Assembly (NCBI RefSeq): GCF_021155765.1
Contig: NC_060112.1
Span: forward strand, 11,532,001 to 11,596,000
Reading direction: 5' to 3'
DNA from: Diprion similis
Lineage: Eukaryota; Arthropoda; Insecta; Hymenoptera; Diprionidae
Length of the DNA: 64,000 nt
This document shows positions 1 to 13,609 of this stretch, piece by piece. The notes beneath the pieces are model-generated. The model worked only from the letters and a program-made list of their open reading frames with translations. It had not been told where the DNA came from and did no database searches. The translations under genes were made by a program, and so were the position numbers. Each line of letters starts with the position of its first letter. Position 1 is the stretch's first letter.

Positions 1-920
1 CTTCTTATTTATTCGTATCAAAGGCATGAAATTGATTGTTTTTCACGTCAGTTTTTAAAAAGACTTAAAACCGTGAACAAATAAAAGATTGAATTTTTAT
101 TCCTGTAATCCGAGATCGCACCGATATAACCAAAAAATTATTCTAAATCACCGTCAACAATCATTGTCAGAATTACATTCAATAAAATTATTCACGTTGC
201 GTGATTTAGTAAAAAGTAAAAAAAATATTCATAGGATTTTCAGTTTTCCACGTGTCTATTACAAGCCTCAAGCTAAAATATGTTGGAGAAACATTTTTAG
301 TTTTAATTTTTTTTTTTTTTTCTCGAAACCATTTTCGTCCGTCGGTAAATTAATATATTTCTATCGTAATATATTATCCGTACAATAAATGTGAAACGAA
401 ACACAATCTTGATTTTTCTTTCATCCTTTTGAAAGTTCGGTGAAAATTCTTCCATAAAATTATTATAATAATAACCTCGACTCGTATAAAAAAAATCAAC
501 AACGGTGAGACGTTGACGGTTTTTAATATCGTCGAAAAATTTGATGGTTATTTAAATCCTTGGACATGCGGAGTCTATCGTTTGTCGGGAATAGACTGAA
601 TGATCCTGTATACCCACCCAGGTCTGCCTGGGGTTGAGCTGACGAGTTGCCATGACGACCATCGTTGCCCCGCCATCGACAGAGATGCTCAACCCCGGAG
701 GACTTCGATCGAAAATCGTCGACAGGCTGAATTAGGCCAACACAAATTGCACTTTTCTTCGGTAAAAAAAAGATTCTCGGTTCTTCTCCAATGATATCCG
801 AACCGTTTCAACAACGCCAAAAAATTTGTACACCGAAAAATTTGACGCCCGGCGAAAATGAAAATACTTATCCGATTCACCACTGCTTTTGCCACCGATT
901 CGTCTATAGTTTCATAGAGG

Positions 921-976
921 ACAGATAGATAGATATATGTATAGATAGATTGATAAATATATAGACAGATAGATAC
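921..976. repeat. degenerate GATA microsatellite
   Basis: A run of GATA/GACA tetramers (gataga, gatata, gacaga) is visible over about 55 bp. It also generates a spurious tyrosine/isoleucine-rich reading frame on the minus strand. Confidence 0.6.
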
Positions 977-1961
977 ACCCTGGCGGACAACAGCTTTTTT
1001 CATCGAGGATCACAATTTCTGATTAAAACGGGAGATTTTCGACCACGATCGTCGATTATTTTGTCTTATTTCTGTTTTTCAATTCCGTTAATTTTTTATA
1101 TCTTTTTTTTTTACAATCTTCTTTTATTCACTCGCGATAATTATATTACGTCAGTCTGCGCGGCTGAAAAGCATCTGAAACGGACAGTTTTCATTGTGTT
1201 ATAAATATTCAATCGGGCATGATCGACGAAAGGCAATTCCATTGGCTCGGTGTCGTTTTATTTGCTAAGTTATTCCGCCCGTACAGCCGGTGCTTTTAAA
1301 CAATAATTACTCATTCCCCTTCGATTGATTGGCTTTCGATAATTAGTCATTAACCCCCCCCCCAAGTTTCAGCAAATACAGACAGTGCTGATGACAGTCT
1401 GTTCGACAGGCGAATTTGGCAGGAATTTAGAAATTTACGAAGCTTCGATTTCATGGGAGATTCATTTCTATTGCATACTAAAATTATCCGTTTTTTTTTT
1501 TTTCCTTAAATTTTAAATCAAAGCGATCTGCCCGATTCGTGTAATTCTTAATTTACGGCGGCTAATTTGTTTACCTGCTGCTTTGATGGAAAAAAAAATG
1601 GTCCTGATCGATTTTCATTTTACTTTTCAATTTTAGCTCTATCAATTTTTTTTTTCATACGATACATTTTTTCACTTCACTTTATGCTTCGTTATTATAT
1701 CCATCCTCAACAAGCACGCATATCTGACTCAAGAAATTCGGTGTGAGGCAGGTTTCGATTTGAATTTATTTGCATTTTAATGAAGCTTCGCGTAGTTGAT
1801 CATAGTCGCGAATTTACGGTGAACAGTCGCATTTCACTCGGATTATATATACGTCAAGCGCATATCACATGTATATTTGAATAGATATATACGAATAACA
1901 GCACTCAGGAATTGTGGCAACTTGCATGAAAGCTTCAACGACTACGATATTTATGTTTCAG

Positions 1962-2020
1962 ATGAAACCGTCGGAGCAACGGCGATGGCTAATGTGATTG
2001 TGTTCGGGGCTTCGATATGC
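1962..2020 (+). CDS. possible isolated small exon
   Basis: A 59-nt segment has a good acceptor before it (tttatgtttcag) and a consensus donor after it (gtaagtg). One frame is open through the whole segment and reads ETVGATAMANVIVFGASIC, ending in phase 0. An internal ATG at 1985 would start a hydrophobic MANVIVFGASIC, which could be the beginning of a signal peptide in a first coding exon. No partner exon was found, and the family is not recognised. It could be chance: a short open segment between two splice-like signals is expected now and then in intronic DNA. Confidence 0.25.
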
Positions 2021-2735
2021 GTAAGTGCAGTTGATGTATTTCGCTAAATATATACAATGTAAATTCAACACGTCGTGATCCGTTTACCAAATTTATTGCC
2101 ATTTTTATTGCCGCTTGTATTTCAGGATTATCGCACGCGGCGCGCTTTGAATCATTTTCGCTTTTATCTCGACGATGTTTTAAGCGACGCGATTTGACGT
2201 GTTGCGAAAAAATTGTGATGACACATTTACAAAAATTTATTTATTTATATTATCAGAGAAATGCACCACTAATTAATTCAACGATTACGCGAATTATATT
2301 CGAATCGAACAAATTCTTTTCATAATAGTCTTTTTCTTTTCACTTACTGAGTAACTAATGATCACCTTTTTAATAATTTACACTTTTTTTCACCGACTTA
2401 CGTATTTTGTCTATTACATAGTCTATTGAATAAAAACCAAATTCATTCGTTTCAAACAATTCAAATAATTTTCAATACTCCTTGTAATTCCTTTGATCTG
2501 TAGAAAGAAAACCTCGGAAAAAAATTGAAATAAATTTGATTCAAATGAATCGTTCCATGTAATTATTATCAATGAAATTCACTCCATCGTTTGTTATACC
2601 TATATTCTCAATTTGTATTTTTATAAACGAAAAATAATGAAAAGTATTTTTCAGGGCAATGAAAAACTGTATAAATAAAAACAATTATCGTAATACATCC
2701 CGCGCAATAATCCTAAGAGGAAATATTTGTCCTGA

Positions 2736-2777
2736 TATCCCGCAAGGGTATATAATCCATGTTATTCCTTGCGGATA
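2736..2777. repeat. short imperfect hairpin
   Basis: The left arm tatcccgcaagg (2736-2747) is the reverse complement of ccttgcggata (2767-2777) apart from one bulged C. A 19-base AT-rich loop separates them. No terminator role is expected in a eukaryotic genome; it may be a fragment of an inverted-repeat element. Confidence 0.4.
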
Positions 2778-4653
2778 ATACTTAATTTATTTTACTGCCC
2801 CTTCGCGGTACTTCAGCGCCTTCAATATAATCCAGGGTGGAGATTCGACTTTATACGCCGATCGGACTTGCACCACTCAAGATGATTGACGCTGTTTATC
2901 ACCCCCTGGCGAATGCCTTTCAACCTGTGCTTGCACGGGGAATATACCCACAAGTTTTTGGTTCCAATTGACGGGTGCAGAGCGAGAAATGAAAAAAAAA
3001 TATGGGACATCTTTGAGGGGTTGATCGGCCAGAAATTCATACTTTTTTTTATCAATTTCATTGTGAATTAGTAGTGCGTTGAGTGTTTTTCCAACTTTTT
3101 CATTCGTAAGTTCAGAAGATTTCTTTGACAATACAAGAATAGAAAGTAATGGGATTCTTATCAAAAGCTTCAATATCGATATTTTTTTTCGAGGTGCTTC
3201 AAAATGTCTTAAAATCTGGTAGATTTGAATGAACTCACAATACGACGATTCATTTCAATCGAAATAAAACCTTTCTACGAAGTTACTGAAACAGATTTTC
3301 TCCTATCTATTCAGTCACATTTCGATATTGACGTTTATTGATTGATTACCATTGATTACATATCGATGCAACGTTTTGAAATTATACATCTAACGACGCC
3401 ATCGTGATGAAAAGAAGTGTTCCAAAGCGAATTTGTAGAATATAGGCTTAGGTATGATTAAAATTATTTCACATTATGCAATTCGAAATATTTCAATTAG
3501 TAATTTGATAAATATATTCAACGTACGATTACGATCTCGTGTGACAAAATTACGAAATAGTGATTTGTCAATTATTGACGAATCAAGTTTTCGAAATCGG
3601 GGTAAAAAGTCATGAAAAATTCAGACTCCGATCGTTTGTCCACCAGCTAGTGCTAATCCGCAATTGGTTTTGCGGACATACATTCCGCGTGCTTCGTATC
3701 CCACGGTACATCCGTAATCAATCCCCGAAGCCAATCAGACACCGCGTATATCGATCCATATTTCAATTAAGTACCCTCGTTCAGTTACAGGTTTAATGCT
3801 CGGAGTGTCGACGACACGAATCCTATACCGCACTCGAAATCTCTGTGGTGAAGGATTCGATTTCGATTCACCGTACAGACAATTGATGTTTTGTTAAATT
3901 TTTCGTCGAGAATTTGAAATTTAGCTAAATTCTAGACAAAATTGCTAGAGTAGCCAAAGTGTATATGATACTAATCGATGCAGACTCTTTAGATGTGTCA
4001 ATTAGTTGAACTGTAATCACAAAGTCGTTAGGTACATGCCTGGAAAACCATGAAAGCTTATGTCATTTTTAGTAACTAGATAATTCAAGGAATTTTAATT
4101 TATTTCGTCACTCGATGTCGTTGATCTAACAATAAGTTCGTACGAATCCTGAATCAAACCTTTAGTATGTATAACTCGAAAATTATTCACTAACTTCACC
4201 CACATTTGTACCGTCAGATTTGGTGCATATTTAACTTAGAGTTAGAATAATATCATTTTTTGTTGTTATTAATGTCGGTTATTTCCATAAAACTGCGTAT
4301 AATACACATTTCGAACGTTCAAAGTTCGCATGTTCATTTTTTTTTCTTTCTTTGACCCTTGAATTCTTCATCAATTACGTACATACATCACCTGCATCAT
4401 TGTGAAATTTTTTAGTCTCACTCTCTAACCTTTCCCCGCCCTTTATCGTCAAGCCACCCTTTCGTGTATATGCGAAATGTAATTTTCAATGCTTATGGTA
4501 GTTACACGATACGTAGCTTCAGTCGACGTCTAACTTCTAATCTGTAGCTAAGCTGTGGCTATGAGATGGAAGGATTAAACTTTAGTTTCCTGCTTAAACC
4601 CGACTCCTCGCCATATTTATCCAGGTGTTATATGTACGCAAGCATGTACGTGC

Positions 4654-4697
4654 ATATATATATATATATATATATATTACACACACACACACACACA
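4654..4697. repeat. compound (AT)n-(AC)n microsatellite
   Basis: About 12 AT units (4654-4677) are followed directly by about 9-10 AC units (4679-4697). Confidence 0.9.
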
Positions 4698-6277
4698 AAT
4701 ACACGGTATAAAAGTTGATATCCACTTTCCTTCAGAAAGTTCATAACTCCCGCCTTCTTTTGTTACAACTTTATCGATGTAGTCGAAGCAGGCTTATCGT
4801 GACATCACAGATTAATTCGGAATTACTTGATGATTTCAAACACGAATCGCACTAAGGATTTATTCGATCGAAACCGTTTCAATATCCGTAGAAACTGTAT
4901 TCCATATTCAAAGAAATGCCTGTGCGAGGTAAAATATTTTTGTCATCGCGTGATTAATTTTTTTTACTCTTAATTGTACAAAGATATTTACGAACCGGGT
5001 TATTCAATGTCTATCCGGATAATTTGCTCGAATGAAACTGCAGAGCGCATCCTGAAGTAAAAATGAACCAAGTCAAGTGCTTTTGAGAAAATGTATCATA
5101 GTGTCTAATACTCATGGTCTTCGTAAAAGGAATTGGTTTCTAGATTTAGTCTAATACATGTCACTAACGAATTTGAAAATGTTTTTATGTTAAAATTGTC
5201 GCTAGTTTATATAATTTCAGCGCTTTTGGTTGAATCGGAAAAAACACTGGTTAATTGCAACGTGGCGGTGAGAGAAAGAGGAGAGTAATAAAAATTGAAA
5301 GTTTTCATACCTCCGTTCACCTTTGTTCTCGCAAAATACTTTCATCCGTCTCTGCATACGCAGACGACCCCTTGGGTCATTGTTTTTGCCCCGTTTCGAA
5401 ACCACGCGAGTATATAAATGAAAATGACGTCATTCTCCAAGCCTCGTATCTGCTCTTGCTATTGAGACGATGCAAAAGGGTTGCGGTTGGACTACAGTGA
5501 TCCCGCAATGTGTCTGCAAGGATAATACGCCGAAGTCTGAAAGATTATCGTTGGCAGTTGTGTCCGCGGAATGAAAGACCGAAGGGTGAAAACGTGCGGA
5601 GACTCGGAAGTCCGTAATATCAACTCACTTCCCGTCTATGGACCAGTTTATGCGGGATACCCTAACACGAACCTTCTCCAGACATGCGAATGGCGGTGAG
5701 GCTCTACTTCAACTACCCATTAATTTCACTCAAGCCTCTCGAGAGATTGTTTCGAGAACAGAGATTAGACCGACTTCTGCAACCCCTTCAGAAGTTAAAA
5801 CCCTTTTCTGACCTAAAAACCTCCCCGCATTCTACTCGGATCCGTATCGCGTGACTCGGTTAACATGCTCCAATTGTAACTGCAGCGACTATACGAAGCT
5901 GCTTTGAGATACAATCAGACGAGCTGTCATGCTGACCTTACTTGCTCGGTACGCGGCGAAACTTCGCATCGTAATTTGACACTCGGATGGTTCACGCTTT
6001 GATACCGTAATCAGTGGAACCTACATCCAACTGGCATCATCCGCATCTCCAGTTTTTAGTCCTAATCCATTGACCCGCGTTAGGTTTCTCCACGGTCCAT
6101 GGCGTGTGACAGGGCAAAGAGCAAGTTATTCATCTGAAAACGAAAATCATACGGATAACCAGTTCCAGCAGGTTTCGGAGCCGTTATACAGGATGTCCCA
6201 GCCTCAAGTGCGCAAATTGATGGGGGTTATAGAAGAGGTCGAACTGAGTGAATTAACTCGAAGAACATGTCGTATCC

Positions 6278-6564
6278 GAAGTTGCGTTTGCGAGATACGA
6301 CCAGTCAAAAAAATTCGACTAAGCGCCGGCATGCAGGCAACCGAGCACACTAACCGCCGGCATTTAGGCAACCATCTACGCATCAGGCAGCGGTTAACGG
6401 TCTTGTTGATGCGCGCTTGACATCAACGCGGAACATAACGCGTTCAAATTCATGAGTTTCATACAAAAACACTCCTGACATTGAATTTTGCGTGTACTTG
6501 GTTGCCTACATACCGGCGCTTAGCGGGTCTTTTTTTAACGGTCGTATTTCGCGAACGCGACTTC
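6278..6564. repeat. imperfect inverted repeat, MITE-like
   Basis: The left arm (6278-6350) and the reverse complement of the right arm (6492-6564) align over about 73 bp with scattered mismatches. Shared blocks include gatacgacc/aatacgacc, taagcgccggcatg/taagcgccggtatg and caggcaacc/taggcaacc. The ~140-bp spacer carries a further direct copy of the arm core (cgccggcatttaggcaacc near 6356). The design suggests a non-autonomous hairpin element. Target-site duplications were not identified. Confidence 0.5.
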
Positions 6565-8174
6565 GAAAAGATGTTCGATGCGGTTTTTTCTTTGATTTGA
6601 AGAAAAAATAATAGCATTCGATTACTCTTCGCTACTTTGCGATTTTCTCAATTATACTCGTACTTTGATTATCGATGAAGGACCTTTGGAAAGTAACGAT
6701 GAATATACTTTTCTGAAACGCCAATTTATCTTGTTAGTGAATGGATGCTGAAGCGAAAACATTCGTCCGTTTCTTCAAAACCCAGATGATTGCCACCGAC
6801 GATAAAACGATAATAAATGGCGTCGGGTAGAATGTAATTTTTTTCACGCAGGCACGATTAGGGAGCAAAGCTAGCCATACGTATAGTGAGGTTGTTTCCG
6901 AGCCACAAACTCTCTCAGGGATTAGTATGGGTAGTCACGTCACAACCGGCGAGAGAGGTTTTTTTTGGAATTGACGCTGGCACGGTAATTTCAAAAAAAG
7001 AACACATCCATCTTGTTCAATTCCGAATCTCAGGCTGTAATAATTATTCAATTATGAAAGATAGATGTATTAAAATGAGCATTTACTTAACTTATTTCAA
7101 AGAATAAATCCATAAAGCAGTAGGTAAAATAAGGAAAAAAATTTCCTTAACATATTCCTTTGGATAATATTTGATTTTCGCGAAGAAAAAAAATGAGACA
7201 GCTCATTAACGTTTAATGGACTATCCAAAATTTTATGCCATTGACATTAAGTAACGAATAATCCACGCACGCACCTCCATCCGTACAACATTCACACCAA
7301 CAAGTTAAAATACGCCAGTTTTTGTAATCTTATGAATTTGTTGTTCACTTGTTTCTTTAGAAGATCTTTGATCGTGGAGGTGTTAAGGGGGGACTACAGT
7401 AAAATTTTGATAATATTGAGTTTTTGATTTTTGAAACGACTAAAAAAGATGTGATCAAAAATTCCTCCCAACAAAAATTCGATTACGTTAGTATGTGTCT
7501 TGAAAAAAAATTTCAATCTCCTGCGATGAAAGTGTATACGCAAGGAACTTTTGGCAGAAAATTTCCAGCTTACCGCTCCGATTTGTACTTTTCGTTGAAT
7601 GATGTAATTCAAGCCAATTTCGAAGGGTGATTATAATTGCAAAGTGACGTTGTGAAGTAGAATCCTGATGGAAAAACCCTACCGACATTTTGGAAACGTG
7701 ACATATAGCATCTCGCACTTGGAATACTTTCAATAACAATTCCGAGTCAATTTTTCAGTCGACGAGTTCTTATTTTCTCATCTATATACGAACAGTAGTA
7801 CGTTGATCAAAGATGGTTGTTTTCTTCAAAGTTCGCAGACCGGAAACGTATCGGTAAAATTAACTGTGACGGTGTATCGATGATTGAAAACGCAGAATTT
7901 CCATTTCCCGTGTTTTCGCGTGGGTATAACATATTATTCGCAATGAAATAGCAAGGTCGAAGCAGCTTATAACAAACACTCGGCAACTGGCTGTCGGCAA
8001 TCTTCGACTCTTTTTCCGAGGGGGATCTATTGTCTCGGTCCGCGGTCGTAATATCAGGAGAAGAATCCCTTATACCGACTCTTTTCGTCCCTCGCATGGC
8101 GAATCCATACTAAGAGTTCTCACAAATTTCTTTTATTTTCTACTTCATCCACAGCTTCTCCACTCATCTTTTCA

Positions 8175-8179
<5 letters not shown>

Positions 8180-8245
<66 letters not shown>
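8180..8245. repeat. (TC)n microsatellite
   Basis: An almost uninterrupted TC dinucleotide run of about 65 bp, followed by CT-rich imperfect repeats to about 8,262. It creates an artefactual arginine/glutamate reading frame on the minus strand. Confidence 0.95.
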
Positions 8246-8248
<3 letters not shown>

Positions 8249-8262
8249 TCTCTTCCTCTCTG

Positions 8263-11200
8263 TCGTACCTGTAACTTCTATCTCTAGTTATTTCACGATT
8301 GCTGGGCTCTGACAGAGACACCCGTTGCGGATATTCAACGGGATGTCGCGGGAAGATGGGATTTGCCAACGTCATCCCATCCCCTCGACGTTTTTTGCCC
8401 GTCGAAATTCCTTCCTACAAATACTTTGCCCGCCTGTCTTTCGTACGATGGCTGTAGAAATATATATTCTAGTTAAGGGTCTTTGGACCGGAATTCCCCA
8501 AGGCTTGATCGTTTGTGTTTATTGAAAAAAAATTATTAATAGGGAAACTTGTGTTGAATGTTTGTGTCTGATAAATATTTTTGAGACAGTTTTACTCGTA
8601 TTTGGAATTTTGTTTCTGTTTTAAAAAATAAAAAAAAAATGTAAAACACAAAAAATCAATATTTAGACGCATTTTGGAGATCATTTTTTCAAGGGGATGC
8701 AATACAATCACTTATTAATCTAATCACAGAAACTCAGAAAATGTTTTATCTCCATTTCAATCCGATAACGCCAAGACTAATTACGCAATTTTTAACGACT
8801 GAGTTCATTATACTCAGCGGAAACTAAGTACCGTTAATCAATTGAAAATCCATGATGCAAAAAATCAATTTTTAAAAGCTGCAAATTCAGCTTCTTGAAC
8901 CTCACCGATAAAAGATAAAATAGTCGTTTATACAATATTCGTGGTGTGTGTAATATAAATTGTATGAGTAAACGAGATTAATTGTCTACTTACGTATCAA
9001 TGAATGTATAATATCGTTTGATAAATGCCTTAATTAACTAGGATAAGTAGAGAATAATTTGCTTTTGCGAGGGTAAACTTTCCCTCGGTTTCTTTTTGTC
9101 TACGCAAGACGGCAAACAACACTGTACAAAGCTTGACAATTAAGGGAAGGTATAGAGTTGAAGGTTGAACTTTTGAATCATCCAACAAAAGTCTCCCTCT
9201 TCTATCTTGAAGCTTATACCAACCTGTTACAGAAATAACGACCGAAGAGGGGAAGAGAAGATGAAAAATTCAGGAAGCTCGAAAGTCGTCTTTTATTCTA
9301 TCTTCGCGGTCGAATTTTATTACATATACAATATAAGTTGCCTTGGAGAATATTTTCTTCCCTTTGGAAGTTCTCAGAATACTTCACGATATATATTTAA
9401 TCACTAATCTTCAAGCATCGCAAATCATTGAAATTGCTTTAGTTCACTTATGTAATCATTTTACTTGTCCAAAGTTCGTGCTTTTCAAACTTACATAACG
9501 ATAGTTACTGCGACAGTGTTTTAATGACAGGTAAATAAACTGTATCCGTGAGTAATTAATGTTGTCGAAATAAAGGTAAATCAAAAAACACAAAAATTCT
9601 AGTTTCACGTTGAAGTAGAAAATAGCATGATGGGCACGTTTTCATTCAAAATTACACGTCCAATAAAAAAGTTGTGCCTTCTTCCGCATTTCAGATCCGT
9701 GGACTTGGATATTTGGAAATACTTTAGACTATACATATACTTTGAAATCAAGTACCGCCTGCATCCCCTAATCGCAGAGCCGCGTGCTCAATTGTTCCCT
9801 GTCTCTTTTTTCAAATGGCGGAAAGGGATGAAGCGACACACAACGCCGCGGCTAAATTCGCTCGGTTGAGCGAAATGAAAGAGAGGCAGCAGCAGTGACG
9901 TAACTCCTTGTCTTTGGAGAGGTGAACCACTCTCGTTTTCCCCTCGGGAATTCACCTTCACCCTTAAAACTGAGAGTATTTACCGTCACTGCAGTGCAGC
10001 GTCGGTTGCCTTTCTCGTACTAAATTGCACACTCCGTTTAAACGAACGGGACAATCCTTTTTCGCCTGCATAACATTTCTGGTTTTTCCAAGATGCGGCA
10101 TGTATCGTATCCTGCGAATTTTTACGAGCGAAAACTAACTCCGAACACTTTACTGAGTCTTAAACCCTTCGATTATGAGCACCTGCCCTTCACTTTTGAA
10201 TTCCAATCTGCGGAATTCTGCCGGAAGATTTTTAGTTACTAGGATTTAAAAAAGTATCGATTTAATGGGATCTATGCTAAACGAGTTCAGCAGGTTGTAC
10301 TACTGAAAATTTATACGTTTTTTTGGTAAGTTTGTTACGAAATGGTCACACATTCAGTGCTTATCTAATTATTGCATTCGTAAGCTACGGCGATGCTCTG
10401 AAAATGCAAAAAAAGAGACCAAAATTATGAGGAAATACGTGTTAGTTGCAAATGGAAGGAAATTTAAGATCAGAACTCGACGAGATTTCGTATGAGTCAA
10501 ATTGCAGTCTGGCGATATATTTAGTTGCCATTATAATCAAACCAAGACTTTCCAGAATCGTTAATACATCCTCTAAGCTACCAAGGATCGGATTTCTTGT
10601 CAGCTGAAATTCGTAGTTGCGATTTTTTTCATTCCGTGGTTTTTTTTTGGTTTTTTTTGAGACTTTCGGGAAGAATTTTGTCGTGAGGAAAATCGTAACC
10701 AAGCCAAATTTCAGTTTATAAACAATCCCTGCCACGGGATCTTAAAGGATTCGTTGACGCTTCTAAAAAGTCTTGGTTTCTGTATTTCAAACATTCCGTT
10801 CGCCTGGAAACGTGGCCACCGTTTTGCAAATCATTTTCTGCAGAGCTCCGCTTAATCGAACTTACAGGACAAAATTTTTGAGGTAATTCAAAAATCTTTC
10901 TTGTCTTCTAGAGCAGGGCAATCCGCAACCTTCAAATGCGTTATGCTTCACTCTGTCAGTCTAATTACAATAAAATAGTAGATAAAATGATCGTCCTCTA
11001 CTGCTATTACTGCCTCTACGCGATTGTAGTTTACGATGTTGCCTCGGTGCTTTTTGAACGAAGGTTTTCATCTCAGAGTTATGGCAAAGGCAAAGAGCTT
11101 TTCCTTATTATTCAACCGTCAGATGCTTATTTGTATACAGTATGTTAGGCGTTTACAAAACGTCGGTTAAGCGCAGATCCGTCATGTTTACGAAACACCC

Positions 11201-13609
11201 TGTACGTGTGTACGGCAGAGAATGATCACGTAGTTCGACTGGTGCTTCAGACCTGGACGCGACCCAACCTCGACAAATCATAAAATATTCATGACGAATT
11301 CAGTGGAACGCTAGCAGCTCTTTACACATGAGTTGTTCTAACTGTCGTAAGGGATTCTAACAACCCCCGTAGCTTTCCTTGCTCTGGATGGTCTCTGCAT
11401 CCGCGAAGGAAATGCGACGCCGTTGCTGATCGTTGCTTTTACGATATGTACATACATATACGCAAGTTGATCCTCAACGCCACGATTTCAGTTCATAAGC
11501 AAACTTGCCAGGCAATGTTAGATATCTTCAATCATACAAATTTTTGGTATTTTCATTCAGATCTATTGTACAATTCCGAAATGTAATTGTTATCTTTATT
11601 CGATTAAATTACAATTTTTTTTAATATCATCAATCGTTGCATAAAATTTCTATCTTCTTATACGTTCACATACATGCATAATTTGTATTTTATTTCCTTC
11701 TCATTACAAAATTCAAACGTAAATTGTAATATCTAATTTTTAATCGATAAATTACAATTTTTCAGTAAATTATAATCGGTTTATGCTTCATTTGCTAAGT
11801 TTGTAGAAATTAATCCTTTCTCATACCTTCTAGGAGTCTAGGACAATTATTAGCCAGGTTGATCTTGTGCAGCTGGATTCTCTCGTAGAGCGATTAAAGT
11901 AGACAGTTGGTCTTTGGTAGTCGTTAGTATAAGACCTCCAGTGGATTCAGCCATGATATTTCGAGAGTCCCATTCTAAAGGGGTTGATTTAATAGGGTTA
12001 CATCCTGCGAACGCGAGGGTGAAGCTCGGGGAAATTCTCTACGGAGTTCGAAACTATCCTCGAGGTTTTGATGCGGCGTATCGGATCGCGTTCACGCGCT
12101 TTATAAAACGTGTATAATGCGTAAATATGCCGAGTGTTTGATTTACTCTTGTTGCTCGGTGACGTAGGAAACGAAATGGCAAAATGAACTCGTGCTACGG
12201 AATTCGCAAACGAACCTCTCGCACTTCAACGTTCAATTCAAATCTGAATACTCATTTGTGATTTGTAAATGATTTGAATGATCTGATGAATTTCATTCGA
12301 TTCCTCATTCCAGTATGTATCGAGTCGACTCTTATGAACATACTTAACTATTGTAGCATTTTTTATCCATTTGATACCGAGTATTGCAAAGATATGCGAA
12401 CTCGTTTTCTGATTTCAACGATAAAACCATCGGCGGAAAAAACCTTGAAAAATATAATACAACCGAAGCTAACCGAGCCAAGTCCAATTGAAAAAGTTCA
12501 TTTCGGCTGTAAGAGAAACCATATTCGTCTGCTGTTTTTTTAACTCGAAAATCCAAATTTTTCGTCTTGCTCTGATAGCAAAAATAATGAAAGTAAACCA
12601 GTTCCTATCAGTTAATAAATCTCATGAGATATTTTTATTTTTTCCTGAATCACGGGTAATTTGTTTTGTTGAATGCCAATTCATCTCTTATATATCTGCT
12701 TAACACCGACGCGACACCGTTGTAATTGGAATCCCTGTTTTTTCGCTAAATTTCGGCAAGACCGACTTGTTTTAAAATGAAGAAACAACGTGATTTATGT
12801 TTGAAATTATCAATGCGCAGACACTGTTTCCCGTCTTTCTCGCAAATTTATCTAGCTGCTCATCTCGTTCATCCGTCAAACTAAAGAGATTGAAATGTGT
12901 CTAGAATTCGCGAGGTTAGTTTGGCGAATGCGTACAAAATTAGAAGGGACACAACTGGCTGCACCTACGAGTAAGAACATAAGACACAAGGATTAACCAT
13001 TCAAATAGATGAGTGCAGAGCCGCGAGTTTAGTCTCGGGTTTTCGAAGGGTTGAAACTCCGGAGAGTGCGAAGGGTGGAGGGCGGGGGACGAAGACGCGT
13101 TTCGATCAGGATTCAGGATTCAGGATTAAGGGGCAGGCGGAGTCCTCAAGCTTTTGCTGCATCGTATAGTCCTGCAGCGATGTACAAACCCCGGATGGAA
13201 TTTCCCTTTGCAGGGCAGACTTCCCGGCGCCAACAAATTATAACTTCTCACTTTCCCGGCGAAGCTATTAGTTTTGCTCACAGTTTGGCAAAGGGTACAT
13301 AATTGAATGTTCCCTCTCTCCCTTTTTCCCCCCTCGCTTTCAACCCCGCTTTTTGGTTGGTGCAGCGAATCGACCTCGAAGCAACGCCGCGTTTCTCCGA
13401 CACCGTCGCCATTACTCCAGGATGTTTATTTCCTGTGCAGTTCACAGCCGGAAACGCACCGCCAGTTAGGCGGACGGAATTATTTCCGGAAATTTTTTAA
13501 TCACGCATCACTTGAAATTAGTTGATTCTTTGTCGAAATTATAGAGACTTGAAATTGGTATAACTTGCTGGAAATTTTTTTACCTTTCGAACACAAATAA
13601 TTTATAGAC
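8263..13609. other. non-coding or unresolved stretch
   Basis: No gene is recognised here. Somewhat GC-richer patches (about 8.3-8.5, 9.8-10.0, 11.9-12.2 and 13.0-13.5 kb) contain short open frames, but these lack paired splice signals with consistent phase and known motifs. A short tandem of the heptamer aggattc occurs near 13,110. Confidence 0.5.

Larger units (their letters stand above)
1..8179. other. non-coding or unresolved stretch
   Basis: I found no multi-exon gene in this AT-rich stretch. Open frames are short, and most lack an ATG, codon bias or recognisable motifs. The parts that can be supported (an exon-like segment near 2.0 kb, dinucleotide repeats near 4.7 kb, an inverted repeat at 6.28-6.56 kb) are listed separately. 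It may be intergenic, or an intron of a gene whose exons lie outside the window. Confidence 0.5.
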
